Positions 1 through 11,236 of a stretch of DNA of 64,000 bases are shown piece by piece. Numbering within the stretch: position 1 is the stretch's first letter; the number at the start of each line of letters is the position of its first letter. The DNA is from Chinchilla lanigera (Eukaryota > Chordata > Mammalia > Rodentia > Chinchillidae). Position numbers and translations under genes: made by a program. Location: the NCBI RefSeq assembly GCF_000276665.1, contig NW_004955465.1:5251870-5315869 (forward strand), given 5' to 3'. The notes beneath the pieces are model-generated. The model was not told where the DNA came from and did not search any database. It saw only the letters and a list, made by a program, of their open reading frames with translations.

Positions 1-116
1 CTGAGGTTATATAACTGGCCTGAGGTCCAAGAGTGAGTAACCTCGATATAAGTACACACTTGCCCTCATTCTCACCCACCACCAATTTGTGAAAGGTTAG
101 ATATGAAATGGGAGTT

Positions 117-246
117 AAAAGAGATTTCAGGGGCTGGGGATTTAGCTCAGTGGCAAAAGCGCCTGCCTGGCAAGCGCAAGGTCGTGAGTTCGGTTCCCGG
201 TACCGGAGAAAAACCAAAAAAAAAAAAAAAAAAAAAGAGATTTCAG
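117..246 (+). mobile_element. ID SINE #1 with target-site duplication
   Basis: Full-length tRNA-derived SINE. The body starts at 131 with the GGGCTGGGGATTTAGCTCAG A-box region, followed by a B-box-like GTTCGGTTCCC and an A tail ending near 236. The flanks AAAAGAGATTTCAG (117-130 and 233-246) match exactly, so this is a retroposed copy and not a tRNA gene. The A residues at the tail boundary make the duplication length uncertain by up to 4 bp. Confidence 0.95.
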
Positions 247-489
247 AAGGCTTTTTCTACAAAAGTAATTCATTATAAAAGTAATACATTTTTTAAAGTA
301 GGGAGGTGAATTTGATCATTCTGGGCTAGTTTTCCTAGAGAAAAAAAAAGTCAAAACAACAAAAAACGCAATCTAGATAGCTAATGGGATGTCCCTTCTT
401 GAGAGAAACCCTTCCTTCCTTCCTCTGCACACACAGAGTGCCTGCCACGTGGCTGTGACGGAACTCACTGACTGCATAGCAGCTTTCGT
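247..489. other. Unassigned sequence
   Basis: AT-rich, with A runs at 342-367. I recognise no gene or repeat. Confidence 0.5.
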
Positions 490-960
490 GGGAGCTTGTA
501 GTCTAGCAGGGGAGCTGGAAAGTAAATAAGTAAACAGAGAAAACGAATAAAAGCAGATTATATGAGACCATAAAGGAAACGAAAGCTGTGATATGATAGG
601 GGAAGCATCCGAGGAGGTGACAGTTGAACTGAGTCTCAAAGGTAGAAAATGAGTCAGCTATGGCAACAGCTGGGAAAGGAATTTTCTGGGCAGGAGGACA
701 GCTGAGTTGGAAATGGTTGCTCATGTTTCAGAGACAGAAGGATCACAAGGAGCAAAGGGAAGCGGGCAAAGAGTGAGTTTGTAGAAATGACAAATTCGGC
801 AGGGTCGTGCAGGTCCTGAGTGGGAAGCTGCTGGAAGAGACAGATCAGGGAGTAACGGGATCTCATTTGCATCCTGAAAAGCTTGTTCTGGAAGTTGTGT
901 GGATGGGGTTCAAAGAAAACAGAGTGATAATCTAAGCAAGAGAGGATGTAAGCAAAATAG
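490..960 (-). repeat. Old L2-like LINE fragment, antisense
   Basis: The order of motifs is the one I know from antisense L2-type 3' sequence: a gagcttgtagtctag segment, then aagtaaataagtaaacag, then gaggaggtgacagttgaac, then gcagggtcgtgcagg, then gggatctcatttgc. Divergence is high. The family call rests on remembered consensus order and no alignment was made. Confidence 0.55.
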
Positions 961-1640
961 AGAGAAATTTAAAAATCCAAGGGAGACCAAAGCTTCAGAG
1001 TTCTACAGCAATGAGTAGGGAAGTGGATACGGTAAAAATCCAGGGTTACAGCAACTCTTGAAACTGTTTCCAGGGTGTCAGAAAGTCCTCTAATGTTCAG
1101 CATTCAGGGAAGCACGAAGATAGACTCTCCACCAGGGGGAAGATATATGCACTCTGTACTCTAAACACTAGAAGCCCCAAGCCCATTAAAATGAACTCTG
1201 ATAGCTAATATTTTATGGCATTTTAAATTCACATATTCCATTTTGCATATTAAACTATCTCCCTGAATCCTGAAGGTAGCTCAGTAAACTCATATGATGG
1301 TTGTCATTCTTGCCTGTAGATGAAAACAATTAACTTGCTAGAAGCACAGTACCCAAGACAAAGAAAAGAATAGCTCAACTATGCTCTACCATCATCTAAA
1401 GGCAGCTACTACCCTCCTTCTCTGGCTAGATCAGTTGAGAACTGAGAGTGTGTCTTATTCCTGCTGGTAGATTTGCAAACATTAGTGCAGTAGCTTTTTA
1501 ACCCATAGTTGATGATAAACCTGAGAAACAGGGCAAAAATCTGGATCAACCTTAGTGGTTTGTGGATGAGATTAAATTGCACTGATTCATGGTTCTCTGA
1601 GTACAACATCCGGACCAGGAGCACAGCAGCTCCTGGTGTT
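961..1640. other. Unassigned; faint MIR-like patch at 1,200-1,345
   Basis: No gene signal. The stretch around 1,240-1,340 (tatctccctgaatcctgaaggtagc followed by tgcctgtagatgaaaac) resembles an antisense MIR core, but too weakly to call. Confidence 0.35.
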
Positions 1641-2000
1641 AGTCAGCTGTAGCTGTCACAACAAATAACTGCACACTGGGGAATTTAGTAAACAGAAATG
1701 TACTCACAGTTCTAGAAGACAGAAATCCAAGATGAAGGTATGGGCAGGGCTGGCTTCACCGGAGACCTCTCCTTGGCTTTTAGATGATCATCTTCTCCCT
1801 GGATCCTCACACAGTCTTTTGTCTGTGTGTCTGTGACCTCATCTCCTCTAAGTACAAGGACACCAGCCACATTTGTTTGGGTCTCTTTCTTATGACCTCA
1901 TTTCACTGTACCTACCTCTTCAAAATCCTCATTGCCAAATATAATCACATTAAAGGTAGCACTTCAGCATATAAATGGGGGCAGAAAATATAATATCTAG
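1641..2000 (-). mobile_element. Ancient LTR-type repeat, antisense (family uncertain)
   Basis: Contains the diagnostic-looking chain acagttctagaagacagaa, ccttggcttttagatg, acaaggacaccagccac, cttatgacctcattt and aatataatcacatt. This chain recurs in a familiar mammalian dispersed repeat that I believe is LTR-derived. Strand is assigned by analogy with related MaLR LTRs. I cannot name the subfamily. Confidence 0.5.
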
Positions 2001-2410
2001 CAATTTGTTAGAAATGGAAATTATCAGGTCCTTCTTCAGAACTACCTCAGTGGAGACTCTGAGATGGGTCCCAATAATCTGTTCTCACTGGTCCTCCCTG
2101 CGGCTCTGAGGTGGGCTTGTGTTTGAGAATCTGTGGCCTATTGCATGTAGCAATACATTTCCCTTAACAAGGAGAAGGGAGAGACAACAGTGAGAGGAGT
2201 AGAAGAAAAGAATAGGAATAATGGGAATATGAAGACATCATCAGCACACAGGGATGCTGGAAGCTGCAAAAGAGAAAGAAAAAAGAAAAGTTCTCTGGGA
2301 TCGCAGAGGGGTACCTTCTGAAAACATCAGTGGACATCAGTTCTTGCCTGCAACATTCCTGATCCTACCAAGAGTAAATATTTTTGTGGCACTGGTTGCC
2401 TAGTAGAAGA
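2001..2410. other. Unassigned sequence
   Basis: Purine-rich in places (2,160-2,300), with no recognised feature. Confidence 0.4.
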
Positions 2411-2541
2411 AGCATTTGCAACCAAAGAAAGAGAGGGAGGGAGGAAAGGAGGGAGGAAGAAAGGAAGGAAGGAAGGAAGGAAGGAAGGAAGGAAGGAAGG
2501 AAGGAAGGAAGGAGGGAGGGAAGGAGGGAGAGAGGGAGGGC
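2411..2541 (+). repeat. Polypurine (GGAA/GGGA)n microsatellite
   Basis: Interrupted GGGA/GGAA units flank an uninterrupted GGAA core at about 2,461-2,511. The low-complexity reading frames here (Lys/Glu/Gly repeats on +, Ser/Leu/Pro repeats on -) are products of the repeat. Confidence 0.97.
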
Positions 2542-2789
2542 AAAGGTATAGCAGTCATATTTGTACCACATGGCCATGCCTCTTCCTTTGTGACAAGCTT
2601 TGTGTCCTTGATTTAAACCTCAAATTCAAACCATCAAAGTTCTATATCTCAGCAATACAAGGGTGAATTAGAGGCAAAGAAATGGAAGATAGTATTTCTG
2701 CTCCCTTGAACTAAGTAACCTAGTAAACTTGATGCTCTGACAGCCCTATTGGTGGTATATGTGAACACACTGGAGAAAAAAATTCCCAG

Positions 2790-3180
2790 TTGTCTTATTT
2801 ACTTTGCACCTTGCTGAGACAAAATTCTCAACACCCAAGGTTACAAGTAGGAAAGGTTTATTTAGCTCACAGTTTGTAGTAGTTTCAGTACATAATCGGC
2901 TGGCTGGAAGGCAGGGCAGCATCGCAGGGCAGGGCAGGTATCGCAGGGGAGAAATGGTTCATGGTGGGCAGAAGGTAGCAAAGCAAGCAAGAGAACTTAG
3001 TATCTTCTTTCTGCCCCTTTTATACTCTATCTAGGCTACTGGGCTTAGCATGACACCAAACCAATCAGTGGACTGACTTAGTAATCACACACCATTAAAC
3101 CCAGCATCACACACTCTAGATCCAGCCATCTATGACCACATGAGGCTTTGGGGGGACATCTAGACACAATGGTAACTCCA
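2790..3180 (-). mobile_element. MaLR-type LTR, antisense
   Basis: Shows aaaggtttatttagctcac followed by a cagtttgtagtagtttcag segment, then Gly/Gln-rich-looking cagggcag repeats, and ends near gaggctttggggggacat. This matches the order of antisense MaLR LTRs elsewhere in the window (45.7, 48.9 and 54.3 kb). It carries an internal cagggcagcatcgcagggc imperfect repeat at 2,910-2,950. Solo and decayed; no internal retroviral genes are attached. Confidence 0.7.
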
Positions 3181-3191
3181 GTGAAGACAAA

Positions 3192-3259
3192 GGAAGGTGC
3201 TAAATGTACATTTTCAGGTAGAAATGGAAGGTGCTAAATGTACATTTTCAGGTAGAAAT
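3192..3259 (+). repeat. Perfect 34-bp tandem duplication (2 copies)
   Basis: The segments 3,192-3,225 and 3,226-3,259 are identical (beginning ggaaggtgctaaatgt and ending ggtagaaat). No flanking microsatellite. Confidence 0.97.
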
Positions 3260-5095
3260 GTCAGTGGTTGTATGCTTCCTTTTATGTCTCTACTTTTGGG
3301 TCCATCTCCAACTTCTATCTCAAGTTCTGGGGGCCATCACTGTATAATTCCAACAAATTCTCCATTGTGCTTATTTGAGTGTACTTTTATTTCCTAATGC
3401 CAAAAAAATCCCTACCACCTTGCAAATAAATAGCTGAGGCTTCTCACTTATGTTAACATTTAAAACGCTTTGTTGAGGTCTGTGCAGACAAAGAAATGGA
3501 AAGTTTCTTCCTTTGTCACACGAACAGAAACAATTCCTATCCACCTATTTCTAAGCACCTATGTTTATGTTCAGTTTTACATCACTCCTAAAAATGCAAT
3601 TATAACGAAGAAGAAAAAAATCAATTCTAACAATTTTTCCCCATCTCTTACTCACCTGAGTTGAAAATGGCCTAAGCTAATAAAAAGCTTTCAAATTTCC
3701 ATTTCTTCAGCAGAACTTGAATGCACCTGGAACTCTCTTTCAAGTTATAAGAGCCTTAAATGTAAGCTGGCTATGCAAAGCGGTGTGAAGAGTTGGCACC
3801 GGATCACAAGTGTTCTCCATACGTGGGCCCTTGGAAGGTATGGCGGAGTAAGAGCAGGGTGTTAATGCTTAATGTTCAATTTCCTTCTTTAGTAGATTCA
3901 AACTGTACCCACATGCTCTCATAAAATGCTTATTTCAAATTTCTCTGAAATTGAAAAAGCAGGATCCTTAATTATCTTGCTTATGGAAAATCCTGTATAA
4001 AACCAAATCAAATTGTACTTTGGAAGTGAGAGTAATGGACTAGGTAAACCAAGCTTAGCATTGTTTCACTGAAGAGTTACTTGGGAAGATGGCCCCTTCC
4101 AATGTTTGGTTTTCTTGAAAGTCTTACAAGAGACTTTTGATTATTTTCTGCTTCTAGAAGCCTAGCACTTTTGACATGCATGCAGCCAGTTATCTAACGT
4201 GTGCGTTGGCCCTATGGACACTATCCGTCCTTCTCCCTGAATTGTCAAACTTCCTTGTGAGTAAAATTTCTAATCTCATGATTCCAAAAGCAGATGAATG
4301 GATATTGGTCCTATTCCAATTTTGAAATATTCCATAGCTTTTAAAGTACAACCATGCAACTAAGGCCATAATTATTCTTTAAGGTATTTTGTGGTATATT
4401 TATTAAGTAGCTGTCATTCCAAAACATGGAACTGGTCAATTCATACTCAGTGAAGGAGACAAAGAAAAACAGAGTGTGAGGAATTTAGAAAGGTGTAATG
4501 GGAGAAGCATATAAGACCTTGGTCACAGGAATAAAAATGTGGGATAACATGCATTTTTATTATGGTGTCCTCTTTCATGTTTGAGAACTTAGGAGCAGGA
4601 ACATAGTTAGAATTTTTGTGATGAACCAGAAGCTATGTGATTTGGCCAGCATTTTAGGTGTGGGCAATATTTTCGTGAAAATAAATGTCAAAGGTCAGAA
4701 CATATCCCATTTGGTAATTAAGACCGCTTTTATTTTAAAATGGATGGCAGTAGCAAAAATAAAACTTTTGAACAGGAGAGATGAACTGAATAAAGATAGG
4801 AATTGCACAGAATGATGAGGGATTGAAAGCTAAATATCTGGGTAAAGAAGAGATATGTTGGGCCCATTGATGTAGAGCCTGGAGGGTTAAGTGAGGGACT
4901 CTTTAAGATTGAATTTTATAGTTCGAGGAGGGAGGGAGAGGAAAAGAGGAAAGATAGTCTGTGTGGCCTCAGAATAAACACAGAACTGTTTCTGAGACGT
5001 GGGAATTTAAGTGGCATCTGACTGGCATAAATCTGATGAACTGACAAACATTTTATACTTGATTCAGGGTCCTCAGAGCAACTCCCTTTATCTTC

Positions 5096-5098
<3 letters not shown>
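3260..5098. other. Unassigned AT-rich unique sequence
   Basis: About 1.8 kb with no frame longer than about 65 codons, no splice or exon context I can defend, and no recognised repeat. Confidence 0.5.

Positions 5099-5133
<35 letters not shown>
5099..5133 (+). repeat. (CA)n microsatellite
   Basis: Pure CA dinucleotide run of about 17 units. Confidence 0.98.
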
Positions 5134-5136
<3 letters not shown>

Positions 5137-7060
5137 CTAATTGACAAATATCAGTAGAAACTTTGAAGATGTCTTGTTTGTAGTTTTGATTTACTGTTGT
5201 GTTTATTATTTTGGCAGAGTAGTGGTGAAATCAGTGAGATACTGAGGGAAGGTTAATCAGACCATCCATATTCTGAGATTAACACAAAGAGAGTGAGACT
5301 AGAAACAGAATGTGCAGGAAAAATTTTAGTAATTAGACATGAGATAAAATGACTGATGTATACATACTAGAGAGATGGCAGTAAGCAGAACCCATGGGAT
5401 TTGGATTCAGATACCAAAAGGAGAGAGAGGTATAAAAAAGCTAAAAGCAGTTCAGAGATGTGGGGTTTTGTTGCTTAAACCTTGCTAACTTTGTAACTCA
5501 TTCCTATCTGCTTGCAGAACTTTCCAGCTGAAGCATTACCTTTCTCAGCCACTTGATTTGGGATCAAGAAAGCATGAGTGCTTTGGCTGCTGATAGAAGT
5601 TTTGAAAGGCTATTGTGGGAGATCAGCATTCTCTTTGTGCCTGATGAACACGTCCTCCTGTCCCTACCTGGATGTCATGCGCTCTTCTTGATTCCAAGAT
5701 CAAGGGCAGAGCTGCCTGGTTTTGTTTCTAGAAGCTTCTGGAGTGCTAAATGGAGACATCCTTAAAGTTTTTTTATCAGATTCTGCATTTTGGATCATTC
5801 AGATGCTCAGAGCTTCTGAGGCAAAGCAGTAATCCTGGACGCTTTTCAGTTTTTCAGCTGTGTGCAGCCACTTGTAGCTTCTGAAACACTTTCAGAGATG
5901 AAGTTTACCAACTTGTCTTCCCTGGGAGAAATTTTATGCTTAATGTACAACTTAAATATGTAGCTCGCCATAATAAATAAAGGAACAAAGTTCAAAGAGA
6001 GAAAAACATTGAAGAATATGTAAACAACCTAGAGAAAAGACAAGCTTAAGTTCTTCCACAATAATTTAATAAATAACCCCACTTGCTTGGGGTTAGAGGT
6101 CACTAAACCTTCCATAAGGGCAACATTTTCTTCCTACCAACAAATATAACACTGGCTTTTTAAAGTGTTCTCTGTAGAGCACAGGAAGCTGCATAAACCA
6201 TAACCACGGTTAGCCATTCCAACACGTGACAGATCTTTGGGCTTTTTGGTGATGAATGGTTGATATAATTAGGATCCCTTTCCAGTTATTGGCATGCCGG
6301 GCCAGGAGCAGGGAGTGTTTTTCTGAGTGGGGAGAGGAAAAGCCAAAGGCAACTATTAGAAGAGACTATTATACAATTTTGAGCTAACATATGGAATCAA
6401 TAGGCAGCACGAGCAGCTGTGCTCGGCTGTGGAAAAGGCTGAAATAGTGTCCTCACACTGTAGCCAATGAAACGAATGACTGACTTCAGGGGAAAGCATG
6501 TGTGTGCAGAGAGGGGAGCTCCACCGAAGGATTTCGAGATGCACTGACTCTCAGGGAATGGAGTACTAGTACAAACCCTGTCATGTTTTTCTTGTTGATT
6601 GACACTAGAAACCTAGAAAAGCCAGCATGGTAGAAAAGGTCTGGGACAAGGGTTATGGGGTTAATTTTCAACTCCAAGCTCACGCTCAGTACAGATCATC
6701 TCTCCTGCCAGAAATCAGAAATAGGCATGGGGAGGATCTGTTAGCTCACTCTTCAGCCTCCATGAGTTCTGCCACCCTACGGACGTGCTTGGACATCACG
6801 CAGTACCTGAGAGTTACATGAGGTGAGCAAAGAAGATCCAAAATAAGGGAAAGAGGCCATTTTACCTAAGAACTGGGTCACCTGTCTTAAGAACTCAAAT
6901 TTGCCTCCTAATACATTCATTTCACTTCTAACAAATACTCTTACTGATGCTGACAAAAGAAAACATTAGTTCTTTGTGCTTTATATGAACATTCATTTGG
7001 GGATTAAGTAACTCAGGTTATATTTCCTATGTGTGCTATGACTTTTGACGCATAGTATAA
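5134..7060. other. Unassigned, mostly unique sequence
   Basis: No gene or clear repeat. The 6,230-6,830 part has somewhat higher GC and fewer stops, but no codon pattern or splice signals I would rely on. Confidence 0.45.
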
Positions 7061-7064
7061 TAAA

Positions 7065-7195
7065 AAATTCTTGCTCAATCCTTCCATTTGGCCATCTGTA
7101 AAACAGAAATAATAATACCTCTAAATAACCAGGCAAATTTACTAAGGCGGCAAACACAAATATAAGGAGGTATATAAAATATTTCAAATTTCTTC
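7065..7195 (+). repeat. MIR SINE fragment
   Basis: Contains the MIR signature ccatctgtaaaacagaaata followed by ataatacct, equivalent to the usual 'catctgtaaaatgggaataataatacct' section. Degraded ends. Confidence 0.75.
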
Positions 7196-8336
7196 AGAGC
7201 AAATGAGATATATATTTTAAATAGTATATGTATTATTACTGCTTGGATGATTATGTGTATGCCAGTTTTTTACATTAAATAACCATTACTCTTTTTTAAA
7301 AAAATAGTACCTTTTTTTTCTTGTTTAGAGCACTCAAAATAATTTATATTCTCTAAATATAAAATTCACGCCTATCTAAACTGATAGGCAAAGCTATTGC
7401 ATAACTAATAATTTTTCTCTATCGTTGAGTGGGTTATGTTTTGACTTAAGAGTCATTTTCTGCATCTTTTGTGTAAAACATATGATTATGTCAAGCCAAG
7501 AAATCTCACTCAAATAAGAACCACATTTTTTTTTAATCAAATGGAGTACTTTCTGTGCTCAAACAAGCAGAAAGGCCTGCACCTGTGTTTAAAATCTCTG
7601 TAAAACGTAGAGGTTGTAACCACACTCAGGAGTGAGAGAATATTGCCCATGTACCAGGGCATCTTTGATCTTCTCCATCAACTTTTCTAGCCTGAAGCTA
7701 TCAGTGAAGATCCTTAAAACCCTGAAAATACTAAACACCAGAGAATCTGTAAGCAAGTTGTTAAAATACAGCTGAAACTCCCATTTCCACTGCCCGTTTG
7801 GAAACTTTGTTTACATCTAATTACTCCTGATGCCATCGCTGAGGCATAGACAGAGTACAGAGTATCCGCATAACTTTGTAGGTGATTAAAATATGGCCAT
7901 CGAGTTAGAGCTCACTTAATGGCATGGGAAATTGGGTCACAACCAGGAGGATAACTGACAACCTCAGGTACTTACTCTCCTCCTGCAGATATCCAGGGAC
8001 TCACTCCTTGGATTGTTCAGGTGCCTTCCTGAGTGCTGAATACATTTTGTCTTTACTGTTGGAGATAAGGATGCATGTGCTAGTTTGAATGGCAGTTGAT
8101 TATTTATTATGAATTTGATGGTATTTGCTCCTTTATTGTGGAATATCTGCATGATCTTCCAGCCCATAAGGATGAATATACCAGAGGATAACAAGATAAA
8201 ACCAAGTGACAGTTTTTGGTACTAGAGAATATACAACAGAACAACCCATGTATTTGTCCAAGAATACAATGATAACACAATAAAAGGCCCATGTCAATTT
8301 TTACATTTTCACATGCCTCATTTTTTTTTACTAGCA
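7196..8336. other. Unassigned; unique block 7,560-7,970
   Basis: AT-rich to 7,550. The following 400 bp is less AT-rich, repeat-free to my eye, and holds a forkhead-like tgtttac (7,809-7,815) and homeodomain-like taattac. Motif matches this short are expected by chance. Confidence 0.3.
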
Positions 8337-8440
8337 CATGTTTTTAGCACATAATGATTACATTCAGCATGGAGAGTTGGTACTCGTACGTAACACATCT
8401 TAATTCTTTGCATCCTCTTCCCCTCCCAACTCTTCATCTT
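8337..8440 (-). mobile_element. L1 3' UTR fragment, antisense
   Basis: The reverse complement reads ctgaatgtaatcattatgt after a polypurine tract (antisense of cctcttcccctcccaact). The same tail motif is present on the + strand at about 12,565-12,595 and 61,475-61,502, so the family is supported inside the window. Confidence 0.65.
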
Positions 8441-9023
8441 TTGGACTGCTTTGTTCCACAAAAGACATATCTCCCTGTTTCCTATTATGATTATTCATCT
8501 CTTCTTTGCTAAGACAACGTCTTATAAGATAAAGAGACTTCGGTAAACATATACTCCATGTGAGGCAATCTTCATTGAATGTTTAAGTCTCTCCCAGTCT
8601 GTACCTGTACTGTCCAGCTTCCTGCTTTGTACACCAGCCCTCCTCATTTCGGATTCCCAGAAAGCATCAAAAGACTTTTGTATCTCCAAAAACACCTCAT
8701 TCGCTCTGCACAGAAAGGTTTTCTTCATCCACATAAGAAGTTCAAAGTGGTAACTAAGTGATGGTCATCCTGCTGTGTGCTGAAGATAACACAGTGAACA
8801 CTGTTGACACCAGCCCTGCCGTCAGGAAGTGTATGGTCAAGGGGTCTTCATCATTGTCTGAGATGATGGTGACCAAATCTTATCTGGTTATGTTGCTTTA
8901 TTTTTGTGTTTCTCACCACGTAGATACAGCAGTTTCTGAGTGAGATATGTTTGAATATGTTTGAGTATGTCCTTCAGGCAGTTACATTAAAGGATTAGAC
9001 ATTTTAATGAGTTTTAGTCTACT
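8441..9023. other. Unassigned sequence
   Basis: No recognised gene or repeat. The short frames on both strands lack any family resemblance. Confidence 0.4.
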
Positions 9024-9045
9024 AAAGAGTAGGCTTTGTATATCC

Positions 9046-9074
9046 ATATATTTTTTTTTCTTTCTTTCTTTCCT

Positions 9075-9130
<56 letters not shown>

Positions 9131-9131
9131 T
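9046..9131 (+). repeat. (CTTT)n microsatellite within L1 polypyrimidine tract
   Basis: Nearly pure TTTC array. It lies where the antisense copy of the L1 3' UTR polypurine tract should be, so it probably grew from that tract. Confidence 0.97.
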
Positions 9132-9181
9132 TCTCCATTCCCTCATCCCATTGTTAGTTCCTTTTTCTTTTCTTTTCTTTC

Positions 9182-9275
9182 TTTTTTTTTTTTTTCCCCC
9201 AAGTACAGGGAATTGAACTCACGACCATGCACTTTCCAGGCAGGCGCTGTGCCGCTGAGCTAAATCCCCAGCCCC
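9182..9275 (-). mobile_element. ID SINE #2, nested in L1
   Basis: Antisense ID: poly-T at 9,182-9,195, then the B-box complement gggaattgaactcacgacc, and gctgagctaaatccccagcc at the far end. It interrupts L1 sequence, so it is younger than that L1. Target-site duplication is unclear because of the pyrimidine-rich target. Confidence 0.93.
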
Positions 9276-9630
9276 CTGTTCCTTCCCTTTGAGCAATGTC
9301 CTTCCTTTTCACAGTATCTATTATAACTTTTGGGTTTTATTTACTCTTTCAGGTCCTTACACTAGGGAGACAATACGATGTTTACACATGCTGGTCTGAT
9401 TTATTTCACTTATGAGTATACTCTCTAGTTGCATCCATTTACCTATACAAGCCTCTAGTTTATCTTCTTTTTCATAGCCGAGTAACACTCTGTGTTGGTT
9501 TGGGGGATATTTTGCAAGGGGAACAATATAATACAGGACACATACTTTATAAGATTATTTAGAATAATCACCCAAAGAATGTCATACAAGAGAGTGCAGG
9601 AAATCTGTCCACACACTAAGACCAAGGAAT

Positions 9631-9756
9631 CCAGCTCAGGGCCTGGATCCCACAACAATGTTCTGCATGCATCCCGCTGAAGATCTAGAGCTCATAACAA
9701 TGTCTCCCATGAGTCCAGCTGGAGGCCCAGAGCCTAGAACAATGTCTCATGCAGGC
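9631..9756. repeat. Three diverged 42-bp tandem repeats
   Basis: Units 9,631-9,672, 9,673-9,714 and 9,715-9,756 are each exactly 42 bp and share the frame c(c/a)(a/c)gct...aacaatgt(t/c)ct...atg. They sit in the unrecognised middle of the 9 kb L1 insertion. Confidence 0.8.
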
Positions 9757-10269
9757 CTGTTTCATGGATTTGCACTGAGAAGGTCCAAGGTCAGTGGTGG
9801 AATCTAGGAAGTCTAACTCTGTATTATTTCTATTTTTTTAGTTATTTTCATTGTCCTTAACTGTTTGATCAATCTTGCATTTTTATATCGAGTAATCTGA
9901 GCAGCTTTGCTGAAAATCACAATATGTAATATAACAACCATTGTTCATTGGCTCTCCTCTTGTTTTGAAATTTTGTATCTTTTATATTGTTCTTGTGTTT
10001 TATTTTTATCTATGCTGTTATTGTTTTGCTTTCTTTTCTCTTTAAAATAAAAAAAGAACAGTGGAAAAAAAGAGTAGACTTTGTGGGCTTGATAAATGTC
10101 TTTCTTGTTATACTTTTAAGTGCCTTTGATGTCTAAAGAAATCAGGGATTCCTTAAATGATTGCCGTAGATCTTGTCTCTTCTGCAGTTTTTCCACCTTG
10201 CCCTAAACCACCTGATAGTCTGACTTCACTCACTTCTGGATTTCCTGCTGGTCCTCCTAGTTAGATTCT

Positions 10270-10460
10270 AAGATTTTTGAAGCTAGAAACTCATTCACTG
10301 ATTAACAAATTTTGAGTACCTACTCTGTCCTGTCCACTCTAGTAATGAAAACATGAGCAAGGCAACACCCTGCCCTCAGAAATTCTTACTGTATAATTCT
10401 CTTGTTTTTGGTACTTCAGTAGAGAGTTAGAGCTCAATAAACACTTGCTATATTGAGTTC
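10270..10460 (-). repeat. L2 LINE 3' fragment
   Basis: Segment order attcactgattaacaaattt, gagtacctactctgtcctg, aaaacatgagcaaggcaac and ccctgccctcagaaattctt matches the antisense L2 3' region (feeding into the 'ccctgccctcatggagctta' type motif). Confidence 0.7.
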
Positions 10461-10984
10461 CACTTAATTAAAAAGCATTTTTAATTCCAGAGTCCCAATG
10501 TAAGGCAAACTGGGGAGCTGGTAGAACTCTTGTAGGACAATGTCATGTAGGGTTTATCCAGCACCACACTTGAAGTAAAGCCTCCTGCAATTGACACACA
10601 ATGTTGAGGGGCACTTTGTCTCTCTCCCTTGGTTGTGTTAGGGTTCTAAGACCAAAGATTTGCCCGGGGTGAACCAGATACAATATCTTTTCCTGCCATT
10701 GTTAAGAAAAGCAAGAAGGATAAAATTTTATTTTTAAGAGTAAATGTGTTTTTAAAGATTTTAACTCTTCTGGGTGAAAATGAGGTCCCTCCTTAAAAAA
10801 GCATCATGTTATTGGCTATTAAAGCATCTTGACACTATAGTGAAAGATAATGAGAAATAGAAAAAGAAACTATGTTGAATCTCTCCCTTGAAGAGTGAAC
10901 CATATGTTTTACCCATCCCCTTCACCTGTAGATTTGCAATGAAAACACATCTCAAGATCTTTAAATCATTTGTTATTTCAAGTA
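10461..10984. other. Unassigned sequence
   Basis: No gene or repeat recognised. Confidence 0.4.
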
Positions 10985-11121
10985 CAATATAGTATATTTT
11001 AGGTAGGTATTTCTTTTTTTTTTTTTTTCCAGTACCAGGAATCAAACTCATGACCTTGCGCTTGCCAGGCAGGCGCTGTGCTGCTGAGCTAAATCCCCAG
11101 CCCCCAATATATTATATTTTA
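10985..11121 (-). mobile_element. ID SINE #3 with target-site duplication and extra 3' bases
   Basis: Antisense ID with body 11,014-11,104. Flanks CAATATAGTATATTTTA (10,985-11,001) and CAATATATTATATTTTA (11,105-11,121) match at 16 of 17. Twelve bases (ggtaggtatttc, 11,002-11,013) lie between the duplication and the poly-T, meaning unique bases beyond the A tail on the element's own strand. Confidence 0.9.
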
Positions 11122-11236
11122 AATATTTCATATAAAGATAGTACAACTGTTCTGTTGCATACATATGTTAGAAAAAATGCTAAAAATTCAGGGAAATTGA
11201 AAATTGACAAACAATACAATAATAACTCTTCACAGG

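Larger units (their letters stand above)
9024..10084 (+). mobile_element. 5'-inverted (twin-primed) L1 insertion with target-site duplication
   Basis: The flanks AAAGAGTAGGCTTTGT (9,024-9,039) and AAAGAGTAGACTTTGT (10,069-10,084) match at 15 of 16 bases. Between them, 9,040-9,490 is antisense L1 3' UTR: its reverse complement aligns by eye to 47,430-47,670, including actcataagtgaaataaatc and aacctgaaagagt-like segments. The part from about 9,840 to 10,056 is the sense L1 tail (gtttgatcaatcttgc, accattgtt, tttaaaataaaa), matching 47,735-47,960. An inverted 5' part followed by a sense 3' part is the classic twin-priming product. The middle 9,491-9,839 is not recognised. An ID is nested inside. 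Confidence 0.75.

Noticed and set aside
131..210. tRNA gene (A- and B-box-like sequences, also in the nine other copies)
   Set aside because: A dispersed family with A tails and target-site duplications: ID SINEs derived from a tRNA, not tRNA genes.
9007..9263. Phe/Leu/Ser-rich frames resembling membrane proteins
   Set aside because: Translation of the CTTT array and of the antisense ID tail.
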